Of a stretch of DNA of 64,000 bases, positions 12,311-23,859 are shown piece after piece. The notes under the pieces were generated by a model. It was not told where the DNA came from and ran no database searches. It saw nothing but the letters and a program-made list of their open reading frames with translations. Made by a program: the position numbers and the translations under genes. Position 1 is the stretch's first letter. Every line of letters starts with the position of its first letter. This DNA comes from Adiantum capillus-veneris (lineage: Eukaryota; Streptophyta; Polypodiopsida; Polypodiales; Pteridaceae), in NCBI GenBank assembly GCA_014529385.2, contig CM043958.1, positions 142,470,734 to 142,534,733 of the forward strand, given 5' to 3'.

Positions 12311-12843
12311 ATCCTAAAGATGGGCCAATTTGAAGTAATCCTAGGGATAGATTGGTTGAGTAAAAATAAAGCCAACATCCATTGCAGTGAAGGAAGCATC
12401 TCTTTTTCAAACTCAGAGGGTGAACAAGTCTTAGTGCAAGGCAGAACACGGAAAGCTCCCCTGAAGGTGTCAAAGCCAGTCATTTGGTTAAGGGGTTAAA
12501 GAAAGGACTGTCAATTTTTGTTATAAAGTTCAATAAACCAAAGACCAAATCAGAAGAATCAGAGCTTGAATGGCTAAATGAATATCAAGATATTTTTCTA
12601 GAGGAATTGACAACTCTTTCACCACCTAGGGAATTAGTACACGAGATCGAGCTCATTCCTGGTGCCCAACCAATAGCAAAGACTCCCTACAAGATGTCAC
12701 CTTCCGAATCCATAGAGCTGAAGAATCAATTGACTCAGCTTTTGGAACAAGGTTTCATCAAACCGAGTGTCTCTCCTTGGGGTGCTCTTATACTCTTCCA
12801 AAAGAAGAAAGATGGAACGTTCAGACTTTGCATAGATTTTTGA
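12311..12843 (+). pseudogene. gypsy 1 protease end and RT fingers, broken
   Basis: The frame around 12330-12480 reads VILGIDWLSKNKANIHC, the block that follows the protease in chromoviruses. It continues after 12484 into the linker EYQDIFLEELTTLSPP and the RT N-terminal blocks [17 protein letters not shown] and RLCIDF. A TGA at 12841 ends it where the intact relative at 59260 reads DYRGMNQ. The protease active-site Asp lies in the lost part. Confidence 0.85.
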
Positions 12844-13022
12844 GGCCTAAATCACTGCACTGTTAAGAACAAGTATCCCTTGCCTCGCATAGATGAGCTG
12901 CTTGATCGAGTGGTTCCAATTTTTTCACCAAGATTGATCTCAGGTCAGAAGTTGGGATAAAAAGGGAGGATATTCCGAAAACAGCTTTTAGCACAAGGTT
13001 TGGGCATTATGAGTTCACTGTC

Positions 13023-13550
13023 ATGCCTTTTGGCCTAATTAATGCCTCTGCCACATTTAACCGTCTCATGACCGACCTCTTCAGGATAGAGTTAGATGAT
13101 TTTGTAATAGTCTTCTTTGATGACATCCTTATATATTCAAAGACTAGAGAAGATCATGAACGGCATGTACGCCATGTCTTGGAGATTCTAAGAAAAGCCC
13201 AACTCTACGCCAAGCGTAGCAAATGCTCTTTCTTTGTAGAGAAGGTTGCCTATTTGGGATACATAGTTTCAAAGGATGGTCTTTCTCCCGACCCAGCTAA
13301 GGTGGAAGCTGTAGTTCAGTGGCGCATTCCCAAGACTGTTTTAGAAGTACGGGGATTTCTTGGCCTCACAGGATGGTGTAGAGTATTTATTAAAAACTAT
13401 GCACTCATCGCAGGCCCTCTCACTGAACTCACTAAGAAGGAGGAACCCTTTATCTGGTCAGACAAGAGGGATAAAGCCTTCAACAAATTAAAGGAGATTT
13501 TGGCCAGTGAACCTGTTCTCAAACTTTCAGATTTTCAAAAAAACCTTTGA
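13023..13550 (+). pseudogene. gypsy 1 reverse transcriptase palm, thumb and connection
   Basis: It begins at MPFGLINASATF (motif B) and contains FFDDILIYS (motif C, both catalytic Asp present), YLGYIVSKDG and the thumb block VRGFLGLTGW. The preceding motif A region (12844-13022) has a deletion and a shift: KIDLRS survives but the following SGYFQ is lost. It ends in a stop where RNase H should begin. Confidence 0.88.
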
Positions 13551-13900
13551 GGTGATAATGGATGCTTGCATACAAGGTATAGGTTGAATCCTACATCAAG
13601 AAGGCCATCCCATAGCTTATGAATCACGACAGCTTAGGGTTCATGAGAATAATTATCCCACCCATGACCTCAAACTACTGGCTGTGGTTCATGCCCTCAA
13701 AAAGTGGAGACACTATCTTCTAGGTCAGATGTTTGAGCTTGTTACTGACCACAAAAGTCTCAACAAGTGGATTTTCACCCAACCAGATCTCAATATGCGA
13801 CAAAGGTGATGGGTTTGAATTTCTCCAAGAGTTCACGTTTGAGATCAAATTTAGACCAAGCAAGGAAAATCAGCGACCGATGCTCTAAGCCGACGAGTAG
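13551..13900 (+). pseudogene. gypsy 1 RNase H remnant
   Basis: In the same frame after the stop the sequence reads MDACIQGIG, then [20 protein letters not shown], then LVTDHKSL, matching [11 protein letters not shown] and [10 protein letters not shown] of gypsy 2. Stops at about 13587 and 13807 and a shift near 13765 disable it. Confidence 0.8.
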
Positions 13901-14193
13901 TGGCCCTTTCCATTACACTAGTCCATTCAAATCTACCCGAAGAAGTTCAAAATGCCCTCCAAACTGATGAGCAATTTGGTCCGTTGATCCAAGAAATCCA
14001 AGCTCAAGTTCAGAAAAGATATGTGGAAGGCTACTCTATTCAAGATGGACTCTTATTCTTCAGGAATCGATTGTGCATACCTACATGCTTAAGGATGTAA
14101 ATTCTAAAGGAAGCTCATGAGACTCCCCTTGCAGCTCACCCAGATTATCACAATATGTTTGCTTCTCTTAAATAGAATTTCTACTGGCCTAAG
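13900..14193 (+). pseudogene. gypsy 1 RNase H-integrase spacer and integrase HHCC region, broken
   Basis: The frame 13900-14100 gives a linker ending RNRLCIPTCLRM, the equivalent of RHRLCVPRD in gypsy 2. After a stop at 14098 the text reads EAHETPLAAHPDYHN, where a His pair is expected, and a TAG at 14173 cuts the zinc-binding domain before the Cys pair. Confidence 0.75.
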
Positions 14194-15249
14194 ATGAAAA
14201 AGGATACTTTAGAGTATGTTAAGAAGTTTTTGGTATGCAAGAAGGTGAAGGCTGAAAGAGTTAAGATTCCTGGGAAGCTTCAACCATTGGATATACCTAC
14301 AATGAAGTGGGAGTGCATCCGTATGGATTTTGTAACAGGGTTACCCAAGACTGCTAGAAATTTTGATTCAATTTTTGTGGTGGTAAATAAACTCACCAAA
14401 GTAGCTCACCTTGTCCCAGTCAAAACCACTGCCTCTGCAGCAGATATTGCTCAAATTTTTGTAAAAGAAATTATCGGATTACATGGAATATATGCTAGTA
14501 TAATCAGTGATAGTGATGCCAAGTTTACCTCTAAGTTTTGGAAGGCCATGTTCCAATCCTTAGGCACTCAATTAAACCTAAGTTCAGCCTATCATCCAGA
14601 GACAGATGGACAAACTGAAAGAGTTAATCAAGTCATAGAAGATATGTTGAGATCATACTGCAGTCAACAACCTCATCTTTGGATCAAGTTTTTACCCTTA
14701 GTGGAATTTGCTTATAATTTTTCTTACCATAGAAGCCTAGGAATGTCACCATTCAAAGCTCTTTATGGACAAGACTGTATCATTCCACTCAAAATGGCCG
14801 ACCCAAGTCTCCCAGTACCTGCAGCAAAGAATACACTTGAAGAAATGGATCATCAAATCAAAATAATAAGGGAGAACCTTAAGAGAGCAAGTGACAGGAA
14901 AAAGAGTTATGTTGATTTACATAGATCCCCCCGAATTCTTAAGGCAGGAGATAGAATTTTCCTTAGGGTCAAGCCAAAGAGAAGTTCACTCAAAATGGGA
15001 AAATACAAAAAGTTAGCATATAGATATTGTGGACACTTTGAGATTTTGAGAAGGATAGGGGACCAATCTTACGAACTCGCTTTACCCCCTCACTTGCATG
15101 TGCACAATGTTTTTCATGTTAGTTTGCTGAAAAGATATGTTGCAAATCCCCTTCACATCGTAAATAACAAAGATACTATTCTTATCACACATGCAGAATT
15201 CCAGATGGAGCCAGAACAAATTTTAGACATGAAGGAGCGGAAGCTATGA
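14194..15249 (+). pseudogene. gypsy 1 integrase core and C-terminal part
   Basis: This is the longest open piece of the element (351 codons). It has the DDE core: Asp in RMDFVTGLP, Asp in IISDSDAKF (the usual SDRD is SDSD) and Glu in DGQTERVNQVIED. These are followed by the YHRSLGMSPFKALYGQDC block and the GPY/F-like FLRVKPKRSS...KYKKLAYRYCG region. The first zinc-finger Cys is absent (CKK only after FLV). The frame ends in TGA just before the chromodomain. Confidence 0.88.
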
Positions 15250-15400
15250 CATCGAACAATTCGGGAGGCTTTAGTCCAGTGGAAGGGCTATCCCATTGAA
15301 GATGCCTCTTGGGAAAATTGGGAATGCCTTACTTCTCAGTTTCCTCATCTTTCTGATCATGATTCTACTCTTTTTGTACTCAAACTAAACCATGTTAGCC
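15250..15400 (+). pseudogene. gypsy 1 chromodomain
   Basis: After the single TGA at 15247 the same frame continues with ALVQWKGYPIEDASWENW, the aromatic-cage segment of a chromodomain (compare LVKWEDYPEEDATWED in gypsy 2). Chromoviruses use it to target integration to chromatin marks. Only the premature stop separates it from the integrase. Confidence 0.85.
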
Positions 15401-15719
15401 CATGTAACTACAAAATCCAAGTTCTATCTTACTGAACTTTTGTAACGTCACCTTTTAAATAATAACGAGATTAGCGTTTTCGTTTACATCTTGTGACTTG
15501 GATCTTTGTATGGAATTACAAAATCAATAAATAGATTTAGCTAAGTTTGAAAATTCTCTCAAGGACTTCTATCAAATAAAAAATATAAGAACTCAGAACC
15601 AATTTCATTATATCCATCAAGAAAAATCAGAGAAAGAAGGATTTAAGACAGGCACCAAGATCTTAGAACATGATGAACTTGTTAAGGGATATAACAAAGA
15701 TACATTTTCTAGAGGTCAA

Positions 15720-16325
15720 TAAGCCCATCCATTACATGATCACAAAGCAACTATCACAAGCAAGACACATATTAGGCCTCTCATCAATAGGAAAGATTCG
15801 ATGTGAAATTATTGCACTAATCTCTCTAGTATGAGGTGTGAAGTTAAAGGGCCCTCTAAGTGGTAAACCAAAGTGAGGGTAAAGATATATCTTTTGATGA
15901 GGAAGGAATTGAGCAAGCAAAAAGTCTCATTGTGAAAAACCTCAATGCATTGACCTCATCACGCAGTAATACCGAGGACCCAAACCCATAGCTTTAGTAA
16001 CCATAGCCAAACGGACATTATTACGAAAGTGATCCCAACCCCAAAGGGTCACCCTTGTTATACTTTGAAATGTCTGCCATTTGGTTTGAGCTACTGAAGT
16101 TCCTAAGTGAGGAAATAGCAGGTTCCCGTATTGCTCCACAAAATCTCTCCTCACGGATTCACTTGTTTGTTGTAGATGAGGAATGGATACATATAAAACT
16201 AGCTCTTGCCACCGATCCATAACATAAGATAATGAGTAAAGAGACAAACCTAAGGGATTTTGACAACGGATGGAAAAGTAAAAGAAAAAGGGAATAATAC
16301 TGGAAGAAATGAAAATATAGTGCAC
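15720..16325 (-). pseudogene. Unidentified conserved protein, copy A, antisense inside gypsy 1
   Basis: Read on the minus strand from 16325, one frame runs through the whole stretch with two close stops around 15942 and 15924, giving pieces of 127 and about 62 residues. Blocks shared with 50103-50625 are HLQQTSESVRR, LLFPHLGTSVAQTKW, VTLWGWDHFRNNVRLA, AMGLGPRYYCV, LAQFLPHQKI and PLRGPFNFTPHTRE. A Cys-rich end, RPNMCLACDSC, is shared too. A TATATAAGG on the minus strand lies just upstream at about 16328-16337. It sits between pol and the 3' LTR of gypsy 1, a spacer absent from gypsy 2, so it looks acquired. I do not recognise the family; it resembles neither RT, integrase nor known Gag. Confidence 0.6.
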
Positions 16326-16451
16326 CTTATATAGGCTAGCCAGCCAAGGAAGGGTAAATTAGCGTTACCCATAAGTTGAAAGTGTAACGTGCGAATGAAG
16401 ATTTCCCAGCTTCCTTATTTATTTCGAGTTGAGCACAACTCTTTATTTTTA

Positions 16452-16461
16452 ATGGGGAGTT
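16452..16461 (+). other. Polypurine tract of gypsy 1
   Basis: AATGGGGAGT directly precedes the TGTAAGG start of the 3' LTR. Gypsy 2 has TTGGGGAGAT at the same place (61820-61829), supporting both boundaries. Confidence 0.7.
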
Positions 16462-19400
16462 TGTAAGGTCCTCCTCTTAGCCCTTACTCTTGCTGAAATA
16501 TCTAAGCCGTTGACTTTTTGAATACGATCAAGTAAAGCACCCTAGCTACCCACAAGACGTTTTCGGTTTTAACGATGGGAACATGGATATAACCAATACA
16601 AAGCTATCCCCGAGACACTTTCGGTTTTTCACCATGGGAACGTGGATATAACCAATGCATGGGATATTAGTTTTATCTCAAGAAAAGAGAAGGAAAAAGA
16701 AAACGCATAAGAAAACAAAGAAAGAATAGGGTAAGGTGAAAAAGTAACTTGTTGAAAAATCCACTTGTTGAAAGTAGCTTGTTGAAGAAGCCACTTGTTG
16801 AAAAGTACATTGTTGAATAAGCCACTTGTTGAAAAGTACATTGTTGAATAAACCACTTGTAGAGAAAGTACCTTCTTGTATAAGCCACTTGTTAGAGAAG
16901 TAGCTTCTTGCATAAGCCACTTGTAGAACAAGTTGCTTCTTATAGAAAAAGTAACTTCTTGCATAAGTAGCTCGTTGGAGAAGCTTTAAAAAGCAAGAAA
17001 GAATATCGAGATATGTAAAAGTAACTTATCACGATAAGTTAAGGACCTTATCAAAAATTAAGCTTAAAAGGAGGCCTTCCCTACTCATTAAACACTTTGC
17101 TTCACTTCGCTACGCTTCGCTTCACTTCACTTCATTTCTCTACACATTTTGAAATTGCAAGCTTGATAGTGAGCTATGATAGCCATAGCTAATCCTCCTT
17201 CTTCATACACAACCTACACACACTTCTCTCCTCAAGAGAAGCCATAACCATAATCCAAATTACCATTACCCTCTTCACCTTCTCTCTCTTAATCTATAAG
17301 CTTTCCATAGCTTGAATTTTCTTAATCCCTTTCTATTCCCATAGCCAAATTGGTGGTTTTCAAGAAAAGGGAAGCGGAAAAGATCCGGCCCCGTCAATAC
17401 ACTTGCCGTTACTCTTCCAAAGCAAGGAGAAGACCCTACTATCTACATATTAAGGTTTTGAAACCTTAAGCCTCTTTAAGCCACTTGATTAATCCTCTCC
17501 ACGGTAGTAAAGGTATGTCTAAATCCCTTCTTAACGAAGAGTTTATTAATAATTCATACGCCATTACATGCATATTTTACGATACACTAACATGCCCACT
17601 CTTAGGAACTTTGCCATTTTACAGTACCATGCATAAAAGGGTTTTACTCTTGCATAAGCACTCAAAGGATGTTTTGATTAGTTGCACAAGGTTGTAAGTT
17701 GGTGCATCTCAAATGTTTTGTGTGTACCACACATAGATCATACCAAAGAAAAAACTCATTATAGAAAGTATATGCATTGTTCATTTCAAGATTGTCAGCT
17801 TTCAAGTTTGTTTTGCAAATTCAAAGGGGGGGGGGGGGTAAGGGGATAGCTTCACGGATGTCATGACCGTGTTGCTTGAACATAAAACTCTCATCGCTTC
17901 CATGGAGATGCCCCATGGATGGAAAATGATGAAAAGGGACCAAAATGGGATTCATCGAAGTTGGGGAGAACTTGAAACTTATGTAGAGACAAAACTTTAA
18001 ACTTCCATGAGATTTATTTTTTTCTTCAGGTCTTGTTTGAATAGAAAATTAAAAGAAATTACGAATTAAGGGTTTATAATTCAAGGAGCTTAATCTAAAA
18101 TTTAAACTAGGATTATAAACTTTACCGAGAAGATTGACGTGGATAGCCCTAGCATAACATAGCGATTTAAGTATGAACTTGTCTTCATGTTTGGAAAAAG
18201 GCCGGCGCAGGTGCTTACCTGTGGGATACAACAGGGGATGGTCCTTTTCGGCTAAGACTGATAACAATTGGTCTATGTTTGAGCTCAAGGTTCATTCATA
18301 TATTGCCATAGAAATGGGATTGAATGGGAGTGTGTCCCGGCCGGGTGGATGTGACCCGCGGATGCATCTGGAAACCAGCCTTGTCCGAGTAGGCCTGATG
18401 CCGACAGGAAAAGGAGGAAGGAAAAAGGATCCATGGAGGGATCATGATAGGGGAGGAGGGTGTGATTTAATTAGGGAACCCTTCAAATTGTTTGGGAAAA
18501 AGGAAAGGCTAGGAACCTAAATGGGCTATTCCACAATTGTCCTCATCAGGCGGACCTTTGCTCTTCTTCTCGAGATTATTGAGTTAAAAGGAACCTAAAG
18601 TAGATTATTTTTGAAGCCTTTCCCACAAAGATAAAGAAAAATAAGAATTGGAATTTGTGTAAAGGTGCCGCCTTCTTATGTGGCGGAGGAGACAGGATAC
18701 CCATGTCCTGGGACGAGGATCAAGATATGCCTGGAAAAGTATATGTGATTGCTTGAAAGATAACTAGATAATCTTACTAATATTAAAGGAAAAAGGAATT
18801 AAAAATATTCTATAAAGAAAAAGGTGGGAACGACCTGATAAATGTACATTTGCAAGGGTATGCAACAGTTTGCATGCTGCTTTCAAATGCTTGAAATGTA
18901 TTCTTGGTTTGCCATGATTGGAATACTGTTTTCTAGTATCATAGTACTACCTTGTGAAGGTGCATTTTGGTGGGTAGGCAGATTCCGGAGAGTTAATTGT
19001 TGGCGAGAAAGTTGAACCCAATTTTATGTTGTCTTAGCAATTAAGTCCAGAGCGGGGAAAAAGGGATTTCGATCTACGGAGCGGGGAACAACTTGGGATT
19101 GAGGGATTCATGTAGATTATAATACACTCACCTTAGGGGAACGCATTGGCGGCTGTGCTTGGTCATAACCGGGAGAAAAGCGTCAGTGACCTTGAACCAA
19201 GGGTGAATTAGAGAATTCCCACCAGTTGACCCCGGAAGTTTGAATTCCAAGTTAGTATGATGACTTCGATTGGTAAGTTTGATCGATAAGCAAAGGTTCT
19301 TCGGGGCTAAGGAATCCATATGAGATAAATTAAATGTTATCACCCCTTTCAGTTGGCATCAAAGAGCAGGAGGAGTCCTGTCTTGGTGTCGGTCTCAAGC

Positions 19401-19475
19401 GGGAGGGATGTCGGAGATCACGGTGTATCCATGTGGAGATGGTACAGCCAGTGGTCCCCGGGCATGGCCCTCACA
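16462..19475 (+). repeat. 3' LTR of gypsy 1
   Basis: It repeats 8868-11821 with many scattered differences, a G run (about 17825) and a longer minisatellite. It ends CCCTCACA followed by the AATGA duplication. Minus-strand and plus-strand ORFs inside mirror those in the 5' LTR and are not supported as genes. Confidence 0.9.
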
Positions 19476-19995
19476 AATGAGTTAATATTCAAATACCAAA
19501 GTGTTGAAACTTCAGGATGCCTAGCTTTTGAACATGAAAGAACCATAGCTTAGAAGCAAAATTTCACTTAAGCCAAGCATAGAGAATGAAGAGATAAACA
19601 AAAGAGCAAAATCATGGAAGGATTACACCTATCATGCTCTTTGTGCATCCTTGAGCAAGCATCCCCTTTGTAGAGAAGTCTGTTCAATCTTTTATTTACA
19701 ATCCAAGCTTCTTAAAGCTATGTGTAAACACAAACTCCAAAGGTCTTTTATTGAAATCCAAAAGCACAAAAAAAACATTAATGAAAATCTAAAGCTAGGG
19801 TCTTGCATACCCGAATTTGCCAAAGGGAAAAAACCCAAGGAAAAAAAATGCCTTTGGTTATGCACATGATGCTCTTTGAAGTAGCAAATTTATGCATACA
19901 TATCAACAATGAGAGATATAAAATGAGCTTCTACATAAGCAAATTTTACAATTTTTACCATCTCTATCTCATGCATGATTCAAAGTTGATTAGTT

Positions 19996-20360
19996 TCTAG
20001 CTCAATGAAATATGGAATTTAAAACAAGTCAAGAGCTAAGATAATGCAACTAATTTGATGAATGAAGTGGCTCTCGATAGCCAAATTTTTAAATCTTTTC
20101 AAAAAGCTGGCTAACAACTAGCTCACATGAAATTTTACATTCTAGAGCAATCTATAAGCTAGAGATGACTGCAACTTGATGAAATGAAAATGAATGGCTC
20201 TTAATAGCCAAATTATGTCCTTGAAAGCTCAAAAAAGTTGGGCAAACACTATCTCAAAATGAAAAAATTTAACTTTTGACCAAGCTATGAGCTAGCATGT
20301 ATACAACTTTTAATCCACACAATTGGAATGGCTCTTAATTAGCCAAATTTTGCAATATTT
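19996..20360 (+). repeat. Three degenerate tandem units of about 120 bases
   Basis: Each unit begins with a CTAGCTCA/CTATCTCA-like start. It then has AAGCTA.GAGCTAG-type text and ends in GGCTCTTAATAGCCAAATT or a close variant (at about 20070, 20200 and 20330). Confidence 0.65.
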
Positions 20361-21082
20361 TGCAATGATGACTCCTTCTTGGATCAATGAAAGTTCAACC
20401 TTGCCACATTTCTTCAAAATGAAGCTCAATTGTTAGTGCTTTTAAGCATTTGAACATTTAAAGTAAGCACTAAAAATGCACAACCGATCACAACCCCAAA
20501 ATGCTCTCCTTTGGCCATTAAAACACGCTCAATTTTTATGCTATGTAAGGTCTTGCATTCATATCAAGCACTAATATATGGCAAGTCCAGGCACATAGTC
20601 TTGAAAATGCACTGTCAGTGAAGCTCTTATGTATGCCAAAAAGAATTCTCCATTTAGTGCAATTATAATTATTGAATAAAAATAAGCACTAAAATCCATG
20701 TGCAATCACAATATCAATCTTTTTAATGCATTTTATGCATGAATTTCAGTTCAATGAATCTCATTCGTAAGTGCATGAAAACTTTTGGCATTCAAAATAA
20801 GCAAAAAGAATTGGCATGATCAGTTATAAGAGAAAGTCTACTGCAATTGTGCCACAAAAGTACAAGTTGAAATTTCTCTTCATCCGTATGTCTCAAATGT
20901 GGCTCAATATTAAGGTCTTTTATGATGTGAGCCCAAGGTGAAAAAAAAAAGGCAGGAACTCCCTCTTCATAAGGTCAAAATTGATATTTTTTTTCATTTC
21001 TATTTTGTCGATTTTTTGCAACTCACGAGCGAGAGAAAGGTTGGGAGCTGAGGAGCCCTTAGCGGTTAATGAGCTTGTGGTG

Positions 21083-21190
<108 letters not shown>

Positions 21191-21278
21191 AAGGGTCACG
21201 AGGATTATGGTGAGCAAGGGGGTGGGCCAGCAACAGAAAACGGCCGCAGACAACATGTTGAGTAGTGTGAGCCTTGGG

Positions 21279-21387
<109 letters not shown>

Positions 21388-21389
21388 AG

Positions 21390-21720
21390 TGCATGTGTTG
21401 CGATAATGGCGAGGCGGGCACTGCCAAACCAGTGCTGCATAGGCGGGCTTTAAACGACCTGTAAAGTGGTAGGGCAGTGCGTGGGTGTGTGTCTTGTTGT
21501 GAGCCAAGGTGGCAGAGAAAACTGGGGCCAGGTTTGCGCCTTTTGTGGGGTCGCAAGCACCAAGCGATGAGCTGGAACCGAGTCGGGACCAGGGGTTGAG
21601 AGAGAAATGGTCACCTTATGTGTGTGTGTGATGATCCAAGCCAAACGGGCCGGGGTCTGCGCCTTTTGAGGCATTGAAAGCGACCGGGCTCAGCGAAGCC
21701 GTGTGTGTGTGCGCGTCGTT
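21390..21720 (+). repeat. GC-rich island with a degenerate duplication
   Basis: GGCCAGGTTTGCGCCTTTTGTGG (about 21527) and GGCCGGGGTCTGCGCCTTTTGAGG (about 21648) head two related units that each continue with an AAGCGA motif. The base composition is clearly richer in GC than both sides. Confidence 0.55.
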
Positions 21721-21763
21721 TTGTTAGCACCAGAACTGGCCAGTAAAGCAGCATTCAGCTCTT

Positions 21764-21765
<2 letters not shown>

Positions 21766-21798
<33 letters not shown>
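21766..21798 (+). repeat. (TA)n microsatellite
   Basis: About 16 TA units followed by AAAGGG. Confidence 0.95.
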
Positions 21799-21801
<3 letters not shown>

Positions 21802-23839
21802 GGAAGATTCCCACGGGATGAGAGGTTTGTGTGTTGCCTGTGGGCTAGCTACCAATAGACAAAATGCTAGACTTCATATGGTAAGGTTTTGATCCCTCGA
21901 TCATCAAGGCAATTTCAATTGTTACTTTTTTACTTTTAACACACATCACAAAGACTTACATTCCATTATAGCCGACAATGCATCTCTCAAACATTACTTA
22001 TGTTATCACATTTGATGAGGCATATGCCTCATTCTGCCACATGACCTTGAGTTTCGAGAGATCTCTTGACATACATTTCGGATTGAAAACATTTCATGCA
22101 CACCATTTGTTCAAGTCCATCAATTGGTCAATGTATACACACAAAATGAATGAAGAAGTTCTTATTAGCCACTCAAACTCAATTTTCAATCATTGCAACA
22201 TAAGTTGCTCATATTCAATAGACCCTAATCCTCGGAGTTTGCCATTTCGGTTTGTATGGCCACACATATTAGGTCATGGCATTTGAAAAGGCACAATTCA
22301 ATGAAATTTTTACCAATTCCCATCAAATTGGCATACACGACATTGGTCATTATCCAATCATTTTCAATTGAGTATCAATTGAATCATCTCAAGTCAATCA
22401 TACACATCAACCTTTTAGGTCTTTTAATCATCATAATTAGTGATGGCACCTATCATTCATTCTCTCATTGGATTGATCATGCCATTGCCTAGGCACACAC
22501 AGTAGCTATTTGGCAAAATTAATCATCATAATTGGTAAAAAATACCAATTATTCATTCAAGGACCGGATTGCACATGCCATTAATTGGCACACACACCCA
22601 AATTTAGGCCAAAAATTATATGCAAAAAATTACATCAATTCCATATTGCAATGCTAAAATTGCATGCTCGATCAAGCATAATTGAATGCATGCATGCTCA
22701 ATTTCTAAAAATTTAACACTATTTTTACCCAATCAAGCAATGCAAACACTCAAAAATTAAGCACAAAAATTCAAATTTGGCTCAATTGGCGATGCATTTA
22801 GGCTTACACCTAATGATTGCACACACTTTTTTTGAACATTCCATAATTAAAAATCATTTTGGTGCCCCAATTGACCATCAATCAATGAAAATCAAGTGGC
22901 CTTGGATAGGCACACACACTCAATCTTTGCCCAATTTTTTTTGGCAATTAGGTTTATCCAATGATTGAATTAGCCTAACATACACATCAATTACATGGTC
23001 ACATACTCATAAATCATCAATTCCGTCAATTTTTATGTATGCACACATTCAAGATTAGGTGCACACACACTTGAAATTTTTGACAGTTTTTTTTTCTCTT
23101 TGGTGCATGGACACACACAATGATTTTTATGCACACACATGAATTCTTGATGAGAATTAAGCATTATTTGGATACACACAAAGTTCATTAGTCACAATTT
23201 GACTATCACTTTCATTCCAAGTGTAACAAATTAGGTGCAAAGTGTAGGTCAATTTGTGTTACACACCTAATTTTAGCAAATGATTAATAGCATTGAACCA
23301 CAGTAATCAATCAAGAATTGGCATGAGAAAGTGAGTGCACTTACATCATAATTACACTCCAAGCTATTCCTTTGCTCCACGAAAAGATGCATCATTGCAC
23401 ACACAAGTGTGTGCACCATCAAATCGGCTCCAAAATTGACCATTTGTAGGTCAAAACTCAAACACTCAAATCATCAAATTAGGCATAAATTAACACAATC
23501 AAAACTTGATTAGAGTGATGATTCCACCTCTTACAAGGGTATTAACATACTTTACACTTCAAATGTTAGTGGTTAGGCTAGCAAGGTTAGTCAAAATTAG
23601 TAAAAGTTAGCATGAAATTAGTAACATTAGCATGGAAACGAAGTGAGATTAGCAAGAGTTAGTAGGAAATTAGTGAAATTGGGGGTTTGGGATATTCATA
23701 ACTCAACATTAGCATCAATTTATTGCACAATATCATCAAATCAAACAAAAAATTGAGTTACACACACTCAAAAACTGAGAAATTAGTAATGAAATTACTA
23801 TATTCTACACATCCTAAACTCACTAGCTTAGGTTATCGA

Positions 23840-23857
23840 TCCCCGGCAACGGCACCA
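23840..23857 (-). other. Primer-binding site of the LARD-like element
   Basis: On the minus strand the site reads TGGTGCCGTTGCCGGGGA, two bases after the LTR end. From memory this is one base different from the TGGCGCCGTTGCCGGGGA site of plant Tat/Ogre-type Ty3 elements. It argues that the element is related to that lineage or driven by it. Confidence 0.75.
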
Positions 23858-23859
23858 AA

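Larger units (their letters stand above)
8868..19475 (+). mobile_element. Ty3/gypsy chromovirus 1, complete in outline but decayed
   Basis: An LTR pair of about 3 kb (8868-11821 and 16462-19475) flanks a tRNA-iMet primer site, broken pol (12311-15400) and an unrelated minus-strand ORF region (15720-16325). A perfect AATGA duplication brackets it, so it jumped into the LARD-like element as one unit. Gag and most of the protease are missing. Every pol domain carries stops or shifts, and the LTRs show many differences, so this is an old copy. Its LTRs start TGTAAGGTC like those of gypsy 2 at 53898, and the pol proteins are clearly related. Confidence 0.92.
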
